Source of the DNA: Calliopum simillimum
Lineage: Eukaryota > Arthropoda > Insecta > Diptera > Lauxaniidae
Direction of reading: 5' to 3'
Length of the DNA: 64,000 nt
Assembly: GCA_951812925.1 (NCBI GenBank)
Contig: OX638372.1
Location: 4,774,001 to 4,838,000 of the forward strand
Below the pieces are notes generated by a model. It worked only from the letters and a program-made list of their open reading frames with translations, was not told the DNA's origin and searched no databases. This document shows, one piece after another, positions 35,981-47,770 of this stretch (the first letter of the stretch is position 1; each line of letters opens with the position of its first letter). The position numbers were made by a program, and so were the translations under genes.

Positions 35981-38000
35981 CGTTGGTGAATGTGATCGAC
36001 GTAAGTAGATGTAAATATAGACCGTGCAAAAACCAATTCTGAAACAGGTGCATAAGATGAAATGTAGATTTATGCGTTAGATGTTTCGTGAAATATCACA
36101 CTACCGCGGATTAGTATGCTAACTTAGCATTTTTATTCAAAAAATATGTATGCATACGTGTAAAAAATAGAGTTTTAAATAAAACTCTAACCGGATTTGA
36201 ACTCAGGAACCTTCTTTTACCACACAGACAAAAATTCACCATCATTTAGATAAGCTATTTCGATGGCAAATTTAATTCTCTATAAAAAGTTTCCCAGAAA
36301 ATATATCGAAATTTTGCTTCGTTCGCTAGACATATAGAAAAACGTAAAGGGGCATTTCCTCTAGAGTCTCTGATTTCCACGCTCTAGTTTAATAGACCTC
36401 CACGGTTTCTTCTTCATAAATGACCCATGGACCAATTCTGAAAAAAAAAACAAACCCGTAAACTTCTTAGTTTCTTTTTGACATATTTCTTAGGACATAA
36501 TCAATAGACTACAAGTATAAAGAACATGAAAACCATTATCATAATGTTCCACATATTCTGTGCAAATCGTCTAAAATTCTCGTACTTTCTCTAAAGAAAT
36601 ATTTTTCGCAATCATAATTTACGATGACAAATCAAATGAAATCAGTTACACAAATGCTTTCAACCAATTAAGTACCATTATCAATATATGTACCACTAAA
36701 CAGCTACCGATAACAATCTGCTCATTGTTGACACACGTGTTCCAGCGCAAATTACGACTAAATAATGACCAATTAATTGCAAGTCAATGAGGATGAAAAA
36801 AAAAATACCAAAATACAACACACGTTGCTGCAGTGGAATCGACCAACATGCCAAGCCAATCACCACCACAATCAACGATGATGCAGAAAAATTCCTAACA
36901 TTCAACTGGAGAGTAAAAATGAGAATGCATCACCACCACCAACGACCGCTGTATACCAAAGAATCTCGCAGAGGAGTCAAGACCAAATCAAGTGTCATTG
37001 CAGTGACACAAAATACGGTTAATACGGTCAGAAATGCAGCGCATTCAAAGGTATATCCTGCCAATGCCATCACCATCACCATCATTATCATCTTCTTCAT
37101 TTGGTTCAATTTTCGATTTCGATTTTAAATGACCGGGGAGTGGAACAGATCCAGGTAGGTTATCAAGTTGCCAACAACTGTACAGTGTACATTTCTCGTC
37201 GTTTGCTATAAATGTTTAATTGAAATTGCAAATTTTTGCTGTTGCAGAGGTTGCTAAATGCAAAATTCAGAATGAAAGGACATTTAATTAAGTGCGCGCG
37301 CGCTCAGAGTCAAAGCAAAAAGTGGAACGAACTGTTGGCTATAAATGATTGCAGCGCTTATGAGTCCGTTTGGTAGCTGAACGATGACGTTGATGGGATG
37401 GCAACGTCATAGCTATAGAGATATTGTCAATTTTTTTTCTTTTAAGTGCAAAAGTGTTGGACAGCATATGCCATATCTCTGCTCGGTTTGACATTTTTCA
37501 CAAAGTTTTAACTAAAAATCTTTTACAAAAAAAAAAAAAAAAAATCAACTCAAACGACTTCTAGTTAACAGCCTATGTTGCTGCTTTTAGGAGAATTGAA
37601 TTAGTGACATTTGTTGGCAGCACTATAAAAGCGGTAAAGAGCCAGGTAGTGGTAGTGACGCCAGGATATGCGCTTGTAAATTGTGCAACAACAGCAGCTG
37701 CATGGCAAGCGCAATGCAAACTTGTCATGGAAATGAAACTTACCGGATATTGGAAATGTGTTAATTATGCAACCAAATTACTTTATATTGACAGGATATT
37801 GAAGGACATTATTGGATATAACGTGTGCAATGGGAAAAATTTTAATGAATCATTTAAATTTCTTTTTTCTGCAGCCAGAAAACTGAATGGAATTTTTTTG
37901 GAAATGAAAAAATGTTTGGGAAACTTAAAGAGGTAATTTTTTTGGGAAAAGAATGGTATATATCATGGGCTTAGTTCCAATACGATGTAAGTCAAAATTA
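35981..38000. other. Spacer, with possible tail of the split pseudogene
   Basis: The first 150 bases may be the decayed C-terminal end of the piggyBac-like gene (reading MFREISHYRGLVC at about 36079-36117). A B-box-like GAGTTCAAATCC lies on the minus strand near 36198, without a convincing A-box. A GC alternation occurs at 37293-37301 and an A run at 37528-37545. No gene called. Confidence 0.4.
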
Positions 38001-40500
38001 TATACTGTCCTGGAAGAGATTTTGCAAAGTTCTGATCCTTTAAAATTAATATTTTAAATTTCTTTTTCCTATTTTTTGACTTTGGTGGCTATTTTAGTAC
38101 GAAGAAGGTCTTATTTATATTATTTTTTTTTTTTAAATTCTCGTTGAGTTTCATTCAATTTGGTTAAACAATCGTCAGACCATTTTTTGGATTAAAGTTC
38201 AGAGAAAAATACTTTTATGTAAGAAAACACGCATTACTCGCATGCGTTGCGCTGCCTTTTATCTAGCCCGAGCCTTCGAACTGATTTTCCTTGAATATTT
38301 TTTTTTTTTCTGAACTTAAATTAAAAAACAATATGACAAATGGACCACCGTATTAAAGAATATTTAACGAGGATTGTAAAAATAATTATAAAAGGACATA
38401 CTACGTATAACAGGACCTTTTTCATACTAAAATGATTACCAATGTCAAAAAGTAGGAACAAAATTTAAGATATCATTTTTAAGTTCCATAACTTTTCGAA
38501 ATTACTTTAAGCCCTATATACAAAAGACAGTCTTAAAAAACTTTTTTAATTGACTTAAGGTTTCTCGTAAAAAATTTTTCTCTAAAATGTTAGGGTGAGC
38601 CAAGAAATTAATTTTTTTTGTAAAATAAGTCCGAAAGTTAGTTTTTGCCTATAACTCCTGAGCTGTACATTTTAGACAAGGTAAAATTTTTTGTTATTCC
38701 AGGCCTTCTCTTTCACCTCCCAAAAGCTTCATATCGTTTACGACATATATATTATGAAACCATATTATGTATTGTAGATTCTGAAGAGCTGAATTGCTTA
38801 TAACCTTCGCTATGCCGAATTTTTACTTACATATCGCACAAATACAAGTGAAGAGCAGTCAATTTTCCCGAATTTTGAGTTATTTAGTATTTCTGGTCTA
38901 AAATATTATATTCTTTAGTTTGATAAGGTATACCCCTGTTAAATAGTGGTTATTTTCATCATAAAAGTAAAAGCAAAACATACAAATAAACAAAATTAAA
39001 TTTTTTGAACATTAAATATCTCAAAACTAGAAAAACTGACAAAGTACTTTTTACTTGTTTAAGGACTATATGTCGTATAAGAATTAGGCCGACGATATGT
39101 AAGATATAAGACTATTTTCGAAAAAGCCTTAATACGTGAAATTTGGGGAAACTTAAAAATATTGTTATTAAATTTTAATACTTTTCATAATTGTTTATAA
39201 GAACTAAGCGTTAGAAAAAACTATAACAATGACAGATCATTAGCAATGACCCTGAAATAATCCAATATCACTGGTATACTTCCGGTGAAAGAAGCAAAAC
39301 CGTAGCACGTACATATGTTAGTTTACGAAAGCTACAAACGGTAATAGCGCACATACATACAAAAACATCTCTTTTAGAATCAAAAAAAATATGCATTGAA
39401 ACTTTCACCGTGCCCAGGATATACTTGTACGTGGAAAAATAAAGTAAGAAAATATTTGGAAAATTTAAAAAAAAACTTTGTCTGATACGGTTATGAATAC
39501 TCGAGACGACAATACAAATGATTACGATAAAAAAGATAATGATACTCTCTACAGATGATTATTATGTTGTGATTTTGTAATACTCTTACTCTGCCGCGGC
39601 ATGATATCTATCAGCTACTGTCTGTCTGTCTATCTCACATTCAGTGCGGATATGCTGAAGACAAACATATGGATAACAGTAGTAGGTATACAGATAGATA
39701 GATAGGGTACTACTCGTACTCGTATGAATAGAAACTTAATGGAAAATGTTATGAAAAACATTTGGTATTCTCTAGTAACTGCAACAACAAGAACAAAAAT
39801 TAAATTTACCATGAATGGGACAACAAATTGGAATAATAAGTGAATTGATGTTGAATGCGAAATACGAATGTGAAGTGCGAAAGCGCTCGCTCGCGCTAAA
39901 AGATGTTCCAGAAATGGCGTGCTTATTATGCTTGGAAGAGATTTTGTGAAAAAAAAAAAAAAAAAAAATGTATCGATATCGAACATTGAAACCAGAACGA
40001 TGTTTTCGTATCTTATACTATTTAGAAAATGTTAAAAAAAGCTTTATTATGTCATTTCAACGTCATTATTATTGATTACGTTTTACTCCATAGGGTCTCT
40101 CAAGTTATCAAAACAAGACGACAGACGTATGTAAGGCCTCTTATTTTCGTTAAAAACCGTCCTTACGCGTGATTCTTGCAAATAGAGTTAATTGGAGGTT
40201 TATATTTCCCTATTAATGTTCGATAACTGAATTTTTACAAAGATCTTTATTTTTACATTACAGTTTACTTTTACAGAATATGTAGACCTTAAAATTTTCC
40301 ACATTTGAAAAAAAATTTTTTTTAGAAAATAATATTGACTAGTCATTTTCTACAAAAGTTACTTTTAGGATATCACCGTGAGAAATCAATATTTTCGAAG
40401 TAAATGCGATTTGATTTTTCTAGTCCATTTTTCAAGCTTTGATCGAAAACCGGCTGTGTTTTTCACTTCTTTTTTTTTTTTCTTATTTCACTTTACAAAA
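38001..40500. other. Spacer, no gene recognised
   Basis: AT-rich DNA with short simple repeats: CTGTCTGTCTGTC near 39620, AGATAGATAGATAG near 39691 and an A run at 39949-39968. No supported coding or mobile feature. Confidence 0.4.
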
Positions 40501-42229
40501 ATGAACAGGGAGCAACCAAAATCACAACTTCGCACATATGGGGCATCCTAACGTTCATAAACATCTTAAGATCGACTTCTCCCAAAATGAATATTTTGCT
40601 CTGAAGAATTTAACCATCTCCAATGTTTGCGCTACAGTTTCCACTTATAGTTTGCCGCGAACAAGCTCGCGTCATTTACTCAACATCTCCCTGATGTCGT
40701 TGCTGTTTTTGTTGTCAGTTGGATTTACTGTAATGAATTCTGTCTGCGTATCAAGCGTTCGCTGAAAACGTGCTGGGATTTTTTTCGCATAATTTTTTAT
40801 AAGTTAATTTTGAGCTTTAGATGTTTTTCTCCATTTCTTCTATGCCACCATCCCCTTCAAGCTCTCCTTTCGCTCCTCTAAGGAAGAACTCTTTCCCTTT
40901 CATGCTTTCAGTGGTGCGTTGTCTATGTGTAGGTGGAATTGCTCTTGAATTGATAAAATGGATTTTTTGTATTTTTCCAACTAAAACATTTGGAGAATAA
41001 AGAAAAGAAAAAAAGAAAAAAAAAAGTGGAAAACTTGCACACATAATTTCATTTGAAGTTTCCTAAGGATTCACGCTAGAATCTGTGCATTTGTTGTTGT
41101 GCCGCTGCTCTTCATCATAAACTTGTAATCAAATTTATTATTTTCTTATTCTCAGTTTTTATACGAGTTTAGGGCATCAAATTTTTATTGAGTTTTCGGT
41201 GCAAGTAAAAATGTTTAAATGGCACTCAAAGCTTAGAGACTTTAAACAGAAATTGGTCTATAAATAAAAATCTGCTTCCTTTCCCAAACAAAATTATAAT
41301 TATCTCGCCCCCAAGATGTCAAAATTTAATAAATCAAAAATTTCATTTGCACTTTCGCTTTCACATTCGACGCCAAAAATCAATCATGATTTGACTTAAA
41401 CGCACAAACTGAGTGTTTCATGTTGATGCCCTTGGCGAAGCACACGAGAGACACACAAAGCTGAGGTCAACTTCATTACTTGACGCTGCCATCGACCGAC
41501 CGATCAACCCACTGCCAATAAAAAATGATCAAAAGTCAAAACTCAATAAATTAAACATTAATAAAATTATAGAGAGAGAAAGAAAATTGCGAACAACATC
41601 AAACGATGCCTTTGACGCCGAAAAAGAAAAAAATCGGCGAATTAGCCTAATGCGGCAACACCCTCAAAAACGGTAGAAATAAATAGACCGAGTCAAAAAA
41701 CAACCAAACACGCCCCAAGCATACTGGGCATGATGGTTTAGTTTAAGTTCCCTGGCAGATAACTGTAGCTGAGTGTAGCAGCGAGACTTCAAAACAAAAT
41801 TGATTATTTATAGAATAAAGAATCAAAATGCTTCTTCAAAGAAACTACGACGACGACGACAACATACGAACGGCAGCGATGGGCCGTGCCCAACTGAGTG
41901 AGTGCACTTAAACGCCTACTTTATTACGCTCCTCATACTTTAGATTTCGCACTCAGAACGCCTTTGTGTTAAGTACCGATTTCTCAAATAAATTCGTATA
42001 AAAATCATCATCGTCATCCAAATGCCAGAAATTTTATGAAAATTCAATAATAATGCGAATTATGCGAACGCCTGTGTGTCGAAAGCAGGCAGGACACACT
42101 GTGGGTCACTGTGGAGTAAACTAAAATAAGTTTCCTCGAAAATTAGCTTGAAAAGTTAAGCTTTCTCCAACTATTTTGAATCACATTTTAATTGAATAGA
42201 AAACAGCCAATTCAAAATGGGAAAATTAC
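40501..42229. other. Spacer, no gene recognised
   Basis: Moderately mixed composition. The hydrophilic frame at 41413-41676 has no known domain and ends within simple A-rich text, so it is left uncalled. Confidence 0.4.
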
Positions 42230-42830
42230 CAAAAAACGCTTTGATATCCGTCAAATATGGCTCTCGGAAATAACGCCCGAGAATTTTTTGGAAATAAAGC
42301 CATAAAAATCTCCATGTTTCTAAAATGGAAACAAAGCCAGAAACTTTTCTGGGGTTTTTCCAAAAATTCTGTCTCTATTTGCAAAAGTTATGTGGTTACC
42401 AAAAAACATATAACGCTAGAAAATTATCTGGTAATAAAGACAGAAGTTTTCTGGCATTAATTTTTGGAAATAAAGCCGAAAGTTAACTAGGAAATTAATT
42501 TTTGGCTTTATTTCCAAAATAACATGGAAATAACGCCTGAATTTCGTTAGGAATTTTTTTTGGCTTTATTTCTAAAAATTATTGTTAAAAAATGTCTAGC
42601 TTTATTTCCAAAGATTTTCTGACATTATTTCTTAGTGTAAGCCACATAGTTTTTTTTAAAAAAAAAAACGCCAGAAAAGTTTTTGGTTTTATTTCCAATA
42701 TAAAATATTTAGAAGTAAATTTAGAACTTGGTATCGAGATTTTTCTGGCCTTACTCCAAAAAATAAACTGGGGTTTTTTCCAGGACCCGTTATATGTGTC
42801 ACTTAAGGGAAGGTTATTTTTGGCTATGCC
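42230..42830. repeat. Palindromic region with repeated GGAAATAAAGCC motif
   Basis: The word GGAAATAAAGCC or a close variant occurs at 42267, 42289, 42334, 42430, 42463 and 42528. Its inverse GGCTTTATTTCC or variants occurs at 42504, 42561, 42598, 42621 and 42687. The forward form dominates the left half and the inverse the right half. Spacers carry TTTTCTGG. This is probably a foldback element built of short repeats. Boundaries are approximate. Confidence 0.7.
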
Positions 42831-44659
42831 CAATGGCAGACACGATGTTATGACATATGGCAGAATTTTTTTACAATTTCACAATTCAACGATATAATTA
42901 CATACCGAAATTGCCACTAGCTCCCTAACTAAGTAAATAGCAATATCTTCTAAAAAATTTTCTTCAGAAATTGTCATCCTAAATTTCATTTTGTTCCATA
43001 GTACGTGCAGCGATAGCCAGTATAAATTTCTTACGCTGTACTTTGAATGTTGTTGTCTTTTCTTTTCAATTGAAGAGGGTAAGCTGGGTTCGCCTGTCAG
43101 TGTAGCCGCTGTCATTTGGCATATTTAAAAAGGATGCGGCGGTATCGACATCGACAACAAAATCGGCAACGTTCAAAGTCATAAATCATAAAATTGCTGC
43201 AGGATATTTAATCATAATTTTCTTGAAAAAAAAGGAATAAAAAATACAAAAAAAAAAGAACTAAAGAGGATTCACAGTTAGCTCTATTTTGTTGTCTGGC
43301 ATTCACAGTCAAGTTGAGGGCGACCCGCGTGTTAACTGGGTGTTTCTTGTTGGGGGTGCATTTTTCGGGGGTGGTTCTCAGCGTAAGTGTTTCTTTAATA
43401 TTTACTACTTGTCAAAATTCTAATTTTGCAATTTGATTATTGTGAATATCAACTATGGTGAGGGGATGGGGAGGAATTTGTTAAAGGGGTGCATAATTAA
43501 TTATGTTTAAGGTCGTTGAACACATGTCCGTTGTATGGTTAAAGGAGTGGACGACGCCATTTAAGTTAATCAAAGTACAAATTTAATTTAACAACGATTT
43601 ATAAAGTTTTGAAGTAACCCAACTCCGAAGTTCGCAAAAGATATATCAGCGATAAGATTTTTTTTATGGCAAAAGTCTTAAAGTAAAACTTTAAAACTTA
43701 AGCGTTTGTTGAAAAAAGAAAAGAATGAAAATTTAAAATTCTTGAGACTTTAACCTTCGTCATACAGAAAAAGTAATAAAATAAAAACAAAAGGAGTAGA
43801 AATTTCAGTGAGAAAAATGTCAAAAAGAAAGCATTAAATACAATGAATATTCGGCAGCCACCAAGAAGCATCAACAATCAAAGACGTCGCTGTAAGAAAA
43901 GGGTCCTTCCTTATACAAAAATATCGCCAATGTCATGGACACCCATTTCTTTGGAATCCTCTTTCTACTTCTTCTGTTTGTTCTCCTGGGTGTTCTCTTA
44001 CGTCTCCTGTTTGCTTTGCGCGGCGCGCAGTTTTATTTTAATATTTATTTGAATTTGTTTGCTTATTTATTTAACCCTTCGGATATTGCATTTCAATTTC
44101 AATGTCCACAAAGCGTAATGACGACGACAACGACGCAGCGCAGAGTGTAACATTGATGCTTCCAGTTACCCAGAAATAGCTGCCTACGCCTAGTGACAGA
44201 CAGGGTGAAGTTGTTGTGTTAATAAATAACCGGATTTTAAAAATGAAGGGATTTGACTTTCAAGTATTTAGTGAAATTTCAATCGCAGAACTAAATATTT
44301 GCATCTCGAATTCGTGACAAGAATTTTTGATTTTACAAAAACTAGATTAAAATGTAACAGACTATGAGTAGAAATCTTGAAATTCGGGTGATTTAATTTA
44401 TGGATGACCGCTAAAATGAAATTTTGATTGACAACAACTTTCGAGAAAATATCAAATTGACTTTGAAGAAAGTTTTCGAAAGTTATTGTCACATAAATTT
44501 TTTGGAAGTGCATTAATACACTGTGAAACACAAAAATTAAAATTTGATCACGATAACTTTATTTGACTAGCTCCAGGTCACTGAATCTGGCCACTGTTCT
44601 TCCTATCACGTTTGAGATCCAAGTTATCCTTGATTTAGAAAGTAGAAAACGTTTTTCTT
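42831..44659. other. Spacer, no gene recognised
   Basis: No feature supported. A short stretch near 43925-44050 is open in two frames but is leucine- and phenylalanine-rich text without a domain. Confidence 0.4.
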
Positions 44660-44870
44660 CAGTCCGAATTGAATAGGCCTAATCTTCTTCTTTAACCCAT
44701 AACTTTATCTTTTCCAATTTAATCATTACCCATTGATGTAAGATAGTCCCTTACAGGGTCTTGCTTTACATTTACTTCAATGGATAATATCTCCGGAAGT
44801 AATGAACCAATTGGAAAAACTTGAAGTTATGATTTAAAGAGAAAGATTATTGCTATTCAATGCCGCTGAC
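44660..44870. mobile_element. Small foldback
   Basis: GAATTGAATAGGCCTAATC and TCTTTAACCCATAACTTTAT on the left pair with ATGATTTAAAGAGAAAG and ATTATTGCTATTCAAT on the right. TTTTCCAATTTAATCATTAC pairs with GTAATGAACCAATTGGAAAA. The loop centre is near 44765. Confidence 0.65.
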
Positions 44871-44979
44871 AAAAGTGATATGGAAAAAGTTTTTGTTTTA
44901 AAATTTAAGCTGTTAAGCTTCTTATAAGGATTTTGAGCCACTTAATTCGAATCTGTAATTTATTTCTCCATAAGCTCTG

Positions 44980-45065
44980 TAGTTTTGAAGATATTGTCCT
45001 ATCAATGTGGAAAATACAGTTTCGAAATGGAATGACCAATATCTCCAAAATTACAGAACTTATAA
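44980..45065. repeat. Short inverted repeat
   Basis: CTGTAGTTTTGAAGATATTG on the left is mirrored by CAATATCTCCAAAATTACAG on the right. It lies 110 bases from the foldback at 44660-44870 and may be part of the same decayed element. Confidence 0.55.
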
Positions 45066-45859
45066 AGCAAAACAATTTAAATTTTAAAACCACAAATTTT
45101 TCCATTTCCGTTTTTACAATTGTTTGGGATGCATCAAATGTTCTGTGATTTGGATAAAATTTTATGTAGTGTTTATTTGCATCAAAGAAAACATATTGGT
45201 GCTGAGATAGCACAATTCCATTCACAATTTTTTTATACAAATTTAAAAAAGTCGATTGTATATTCGGTTTTCTAGTAACCCACAACAGAGATTTCATCAA
45301 CACTAATATGTTTCCGTTTAACAACAACAACGATGGGGATTGAAATTATGCCAGTTCTTGCTGTTGTTGTTGTTATTGTTGTATTGGACAGCGTATCATC
45401 CCAATAACAGCAAATATTCAAGTTGTCCCTCAACAATTGAATACAATTAAGCACACTTCGATAAAGGATGTATTATTTGGAACGTAGGATGCTGTAGCTG
45501 ATTGAATTGAAAAGGATTCGAGCAATGTGCAAGAAAAAAAAAATTATTGGTAAAAATTATATGCAGTCATATTATTCTTGAGAAATTTTTAATTAAAATA
45601 AGAATAAAGATTGAGATTTTTTTCTCAAAATAAAAAGAAGCAAATAAACAGAATAAAGTTAAAAACAACACTACATAGAAGAATATGCAATTTCAAAAAA
45701 TTTTCTAAACAGTTTTGAAACGGAAAACTATGACAATTGTGGCCAATACCATTTTAAAAAACACGCAACTTTTCATAAAACACTTTATAATAATTTTTTC
45801 TGGGAGGATGTTTATTCTTTAGTTTTTTAGGTGTCGAGCAAAACTAGTGGTGAGACTTT

Positions 45860-46200
45860 TTGCAGAAATTTTATGCAGAGAAAAAATTTAATAGTCATCA
45901 TATGATATTCATGGAAAAATATATTAGAAACTTTTTTGTGAAAAATTGTGTGATCTTTCAAATGGTATTAGTTGTATTTGTCCAAGATGCCTCTTTCAAG
46001 AGATATGTAAATACAAAGCTCATAAGAAGAGTACTCTTTTCTCTTTTTTAAATGATTTTCAACTTTGAAACCTAAATAACGAATGAAGTGACATCTACAC
46101 GAAAAAATTATCATTAATTTTTGCATGACAAATTTCACAATCATTCCAATAGTATTGGATGCATTCGTCTAAGTTTTCTCTTTCATAAGATATGCATAAA
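45860..46200 (+). repeat. Diverged direct duplication, about 195-bp period
   Basis: CAAATGGTATTAGTTGTATT, TGTCCAAGATGCC and TCTTTCAAGAGATATG near 45959-46006 correspond to CCAATAGTATTGGATGC, TCGTCTAAGT and TCTTTCATAAGATATGC near 46146-46195. This looks like an old tandem duplication. Confidence 0.6.
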
Positions 46201-46856
46201 ACTGTTAAGAAAAGTTTTTTTTTTACCATACAAGTCATACTAAAAACAAAGAAGGAATGCGCCACAATTAAAATATTAATATTATTAATTATTTATTTAA
46301 TAATTAATATTTTCTATAATTGCAACTATTATTTATTATTTATAGCCTTTGCAGCAATACCTCTTCGCTGCAGTGAAACCCATGTGTGTTCTCGAGAGAG
46401 ACTATTGAAGGCAGTGCTATGGTCTTCGAAAATAATATCCTAAAAACATGCCAGAAAGAACTGAAGACGTTTACGGGTTTTTATTACTGAAATCGGTCAG
46501 TGGATCATTTAAGAAGAAAAAAACCATGGATTACTGATAAATTAGAGGGTTGAAATCGGAGAAGAGGGGGGTAAATACACCCTTTACAGTTTTTTCAATA
46601 TATCTAACGAAAGAAGCAAATATCGGTATGCATAATGGGAAACTTTTTGTGGAGAATTAATTTTCCATCGAAATAGCGAAAAAGTTGCTTATGCTAAAAA
46701 TTTTGAAATCAAAAAACTTAATTTTGAATTCTTGTGTTTTGTTTTACTCTTTTGTCTATAATTTTTTTTGGGTCCTAATAATAAGAGTATATAAAATTTC
46801 CCTTAAAAGCCTTTATTGCAAAATTTCTTAGAATATAAATTATTTACGTAAATAAG
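46201..46856. other. Spacer, no gene recognised
   Basis: Very AT-rich with an ATTAATTATTTATTTAATAA patch at 46284-46305. Nothing supportable. Confidence 0.4.
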
Positions 46857-46985
46857 GCCACTTGAACATGGGAATTTTTTCATGCGGTCGGAAAAACGGT
46901 TTTTACTCAAACCGAAGAAATTGTATCTTGCAAAAAACGCTTAGAATTGTCCAAAAAACATGTGTGAATTTTTTTGGAGTTTTTT
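46857..46985 (+). mobile_element. Single arm of foldback family E, copy 2
   Basis: GGCCACTTGAACATGGGAAT, ATGCGGTCGGAAAAACGG, TTTTTACTCAAACC, GCAAAAAACGCTTAGAATTG and TCCAAAAAACATG follow the same order as the inverse of the right arm at 32250-32392. The opposite arm was not found downstream, so this is a truncated or solo arm. Confidence 0.75.
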
Positions 46986-47133
46986 ACCAGAGCTTGTTGT
47001 TTTTGCATGGCTTGCACAAGTTTTTTGCTTAATCTGTTTTAATAGTACTGAGAGCAAAGTGATCCTTCTATAATTTTGGCACTCGCTAAGGTCACCTTTT
47101 ATTTTGGTAAAACTTGACTAGCATACTATGTAG

Positions 47134-47578
47134 CAGGGGTTGAAATAAGAAAAAGTTATTACTGCAGAATTTTTTTTTGCTTTTATTTGCAATTTTTAGG
47201 AAAATTTTTTTAATGTCTTATTCAAGTGATTAATATTAAATATTTATATTAAATAACAGATATCATGGCAATGGCTCAGTTTAAAATTGAAAATTTATAG
47301 CGAAATTTTCTTTCAATGCATTTATAAAAATATGTTTTAAGTAGAGTTGCCGATTGTGGTTGCTACATTTTAGCCCAAATTGGTGAGGTTAGACAACTAA
47401 AACGGTTATAATCGAAATAAAATGAGTATTTAGTTTCAACGATTGACGCAAAACAAAGTAATATGAATTCGGGTGAAAATTATTATTAAAATTTTTTTCA
47501 ATATTCTGAAGTTATTACTGCAAATTTGAAGTTATTACTGCAGAAATAGGGTATTATTACAGCTTATTTCAATGCCTG
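47134..47578. mobile_element. 445-bp hAT-type MITE
   Basis: The 8-bp target duplication CTATGTAG is perfect (47126-47133 and 47579-47586). Ends read CAGGGGTTGAAATAAG and CTTATTTCAATGCCTG. The phrase GTTATTACTGCAG occurs near both ends. CAGGG termini with an 8-bp duplication are the hAT signature. No transposase. The insertion lies right beside the LINE reverse-transcriptase scrap. Confidence 0.93.
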
Positions 47579-47598
47579 CTATGTAGCCGGCCATCGTT

Positions 47599-47770
47599 TT
47601 ACGCTCCAGATTCTGCAAAGTAGATGGGGCATGCTTTTGCCAGTTCTGCTGTTATTTGATCGAAGCCGACAGCCTTGTCTCTTTTCATTACTTGGAAAGC
47701 TTTCAGTATTTCATCGATTATGACAAAACGTTGCCCCACTTTCAAAACTAACAGCTCCAATACTCCAAAC
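47599..47770 (-). pseudogene. LINE-type reverse transcriptase fragment
   Basis: On the minus strand, from about 47770 down to a stop at 47599, one open frame reads IIDEILKAFQVMKRDKAVGF and goes on to DQITAELAK. This is the early conserved block of non-LTR retrotransposon reverse transcriptases, in which a helix is followed by K-A-x-G-x-D-x-I and then E-L. The rest of the domain, including the catalytic YADD box, is not visible in either direction. The hAT MITE borders it at 47586. The LINE clade cannot be told from so short a piece. Confidence 0.65.

Noticed and set aside
36180..36240. tRNA-derived sequence on the minus strand with GAGTTCAAATCC
   Set aside because: Only a B-box-like word is present. 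The nearest A-box-like word is about a dozen bases away, too close for a Pol III gene.
41413..41676. 87-codon hydrophilic frame
   Set aside because: No family recognised, and the lysine- and asparagine-rich middle follows the A-rich DNA. Nothing else supports coding.
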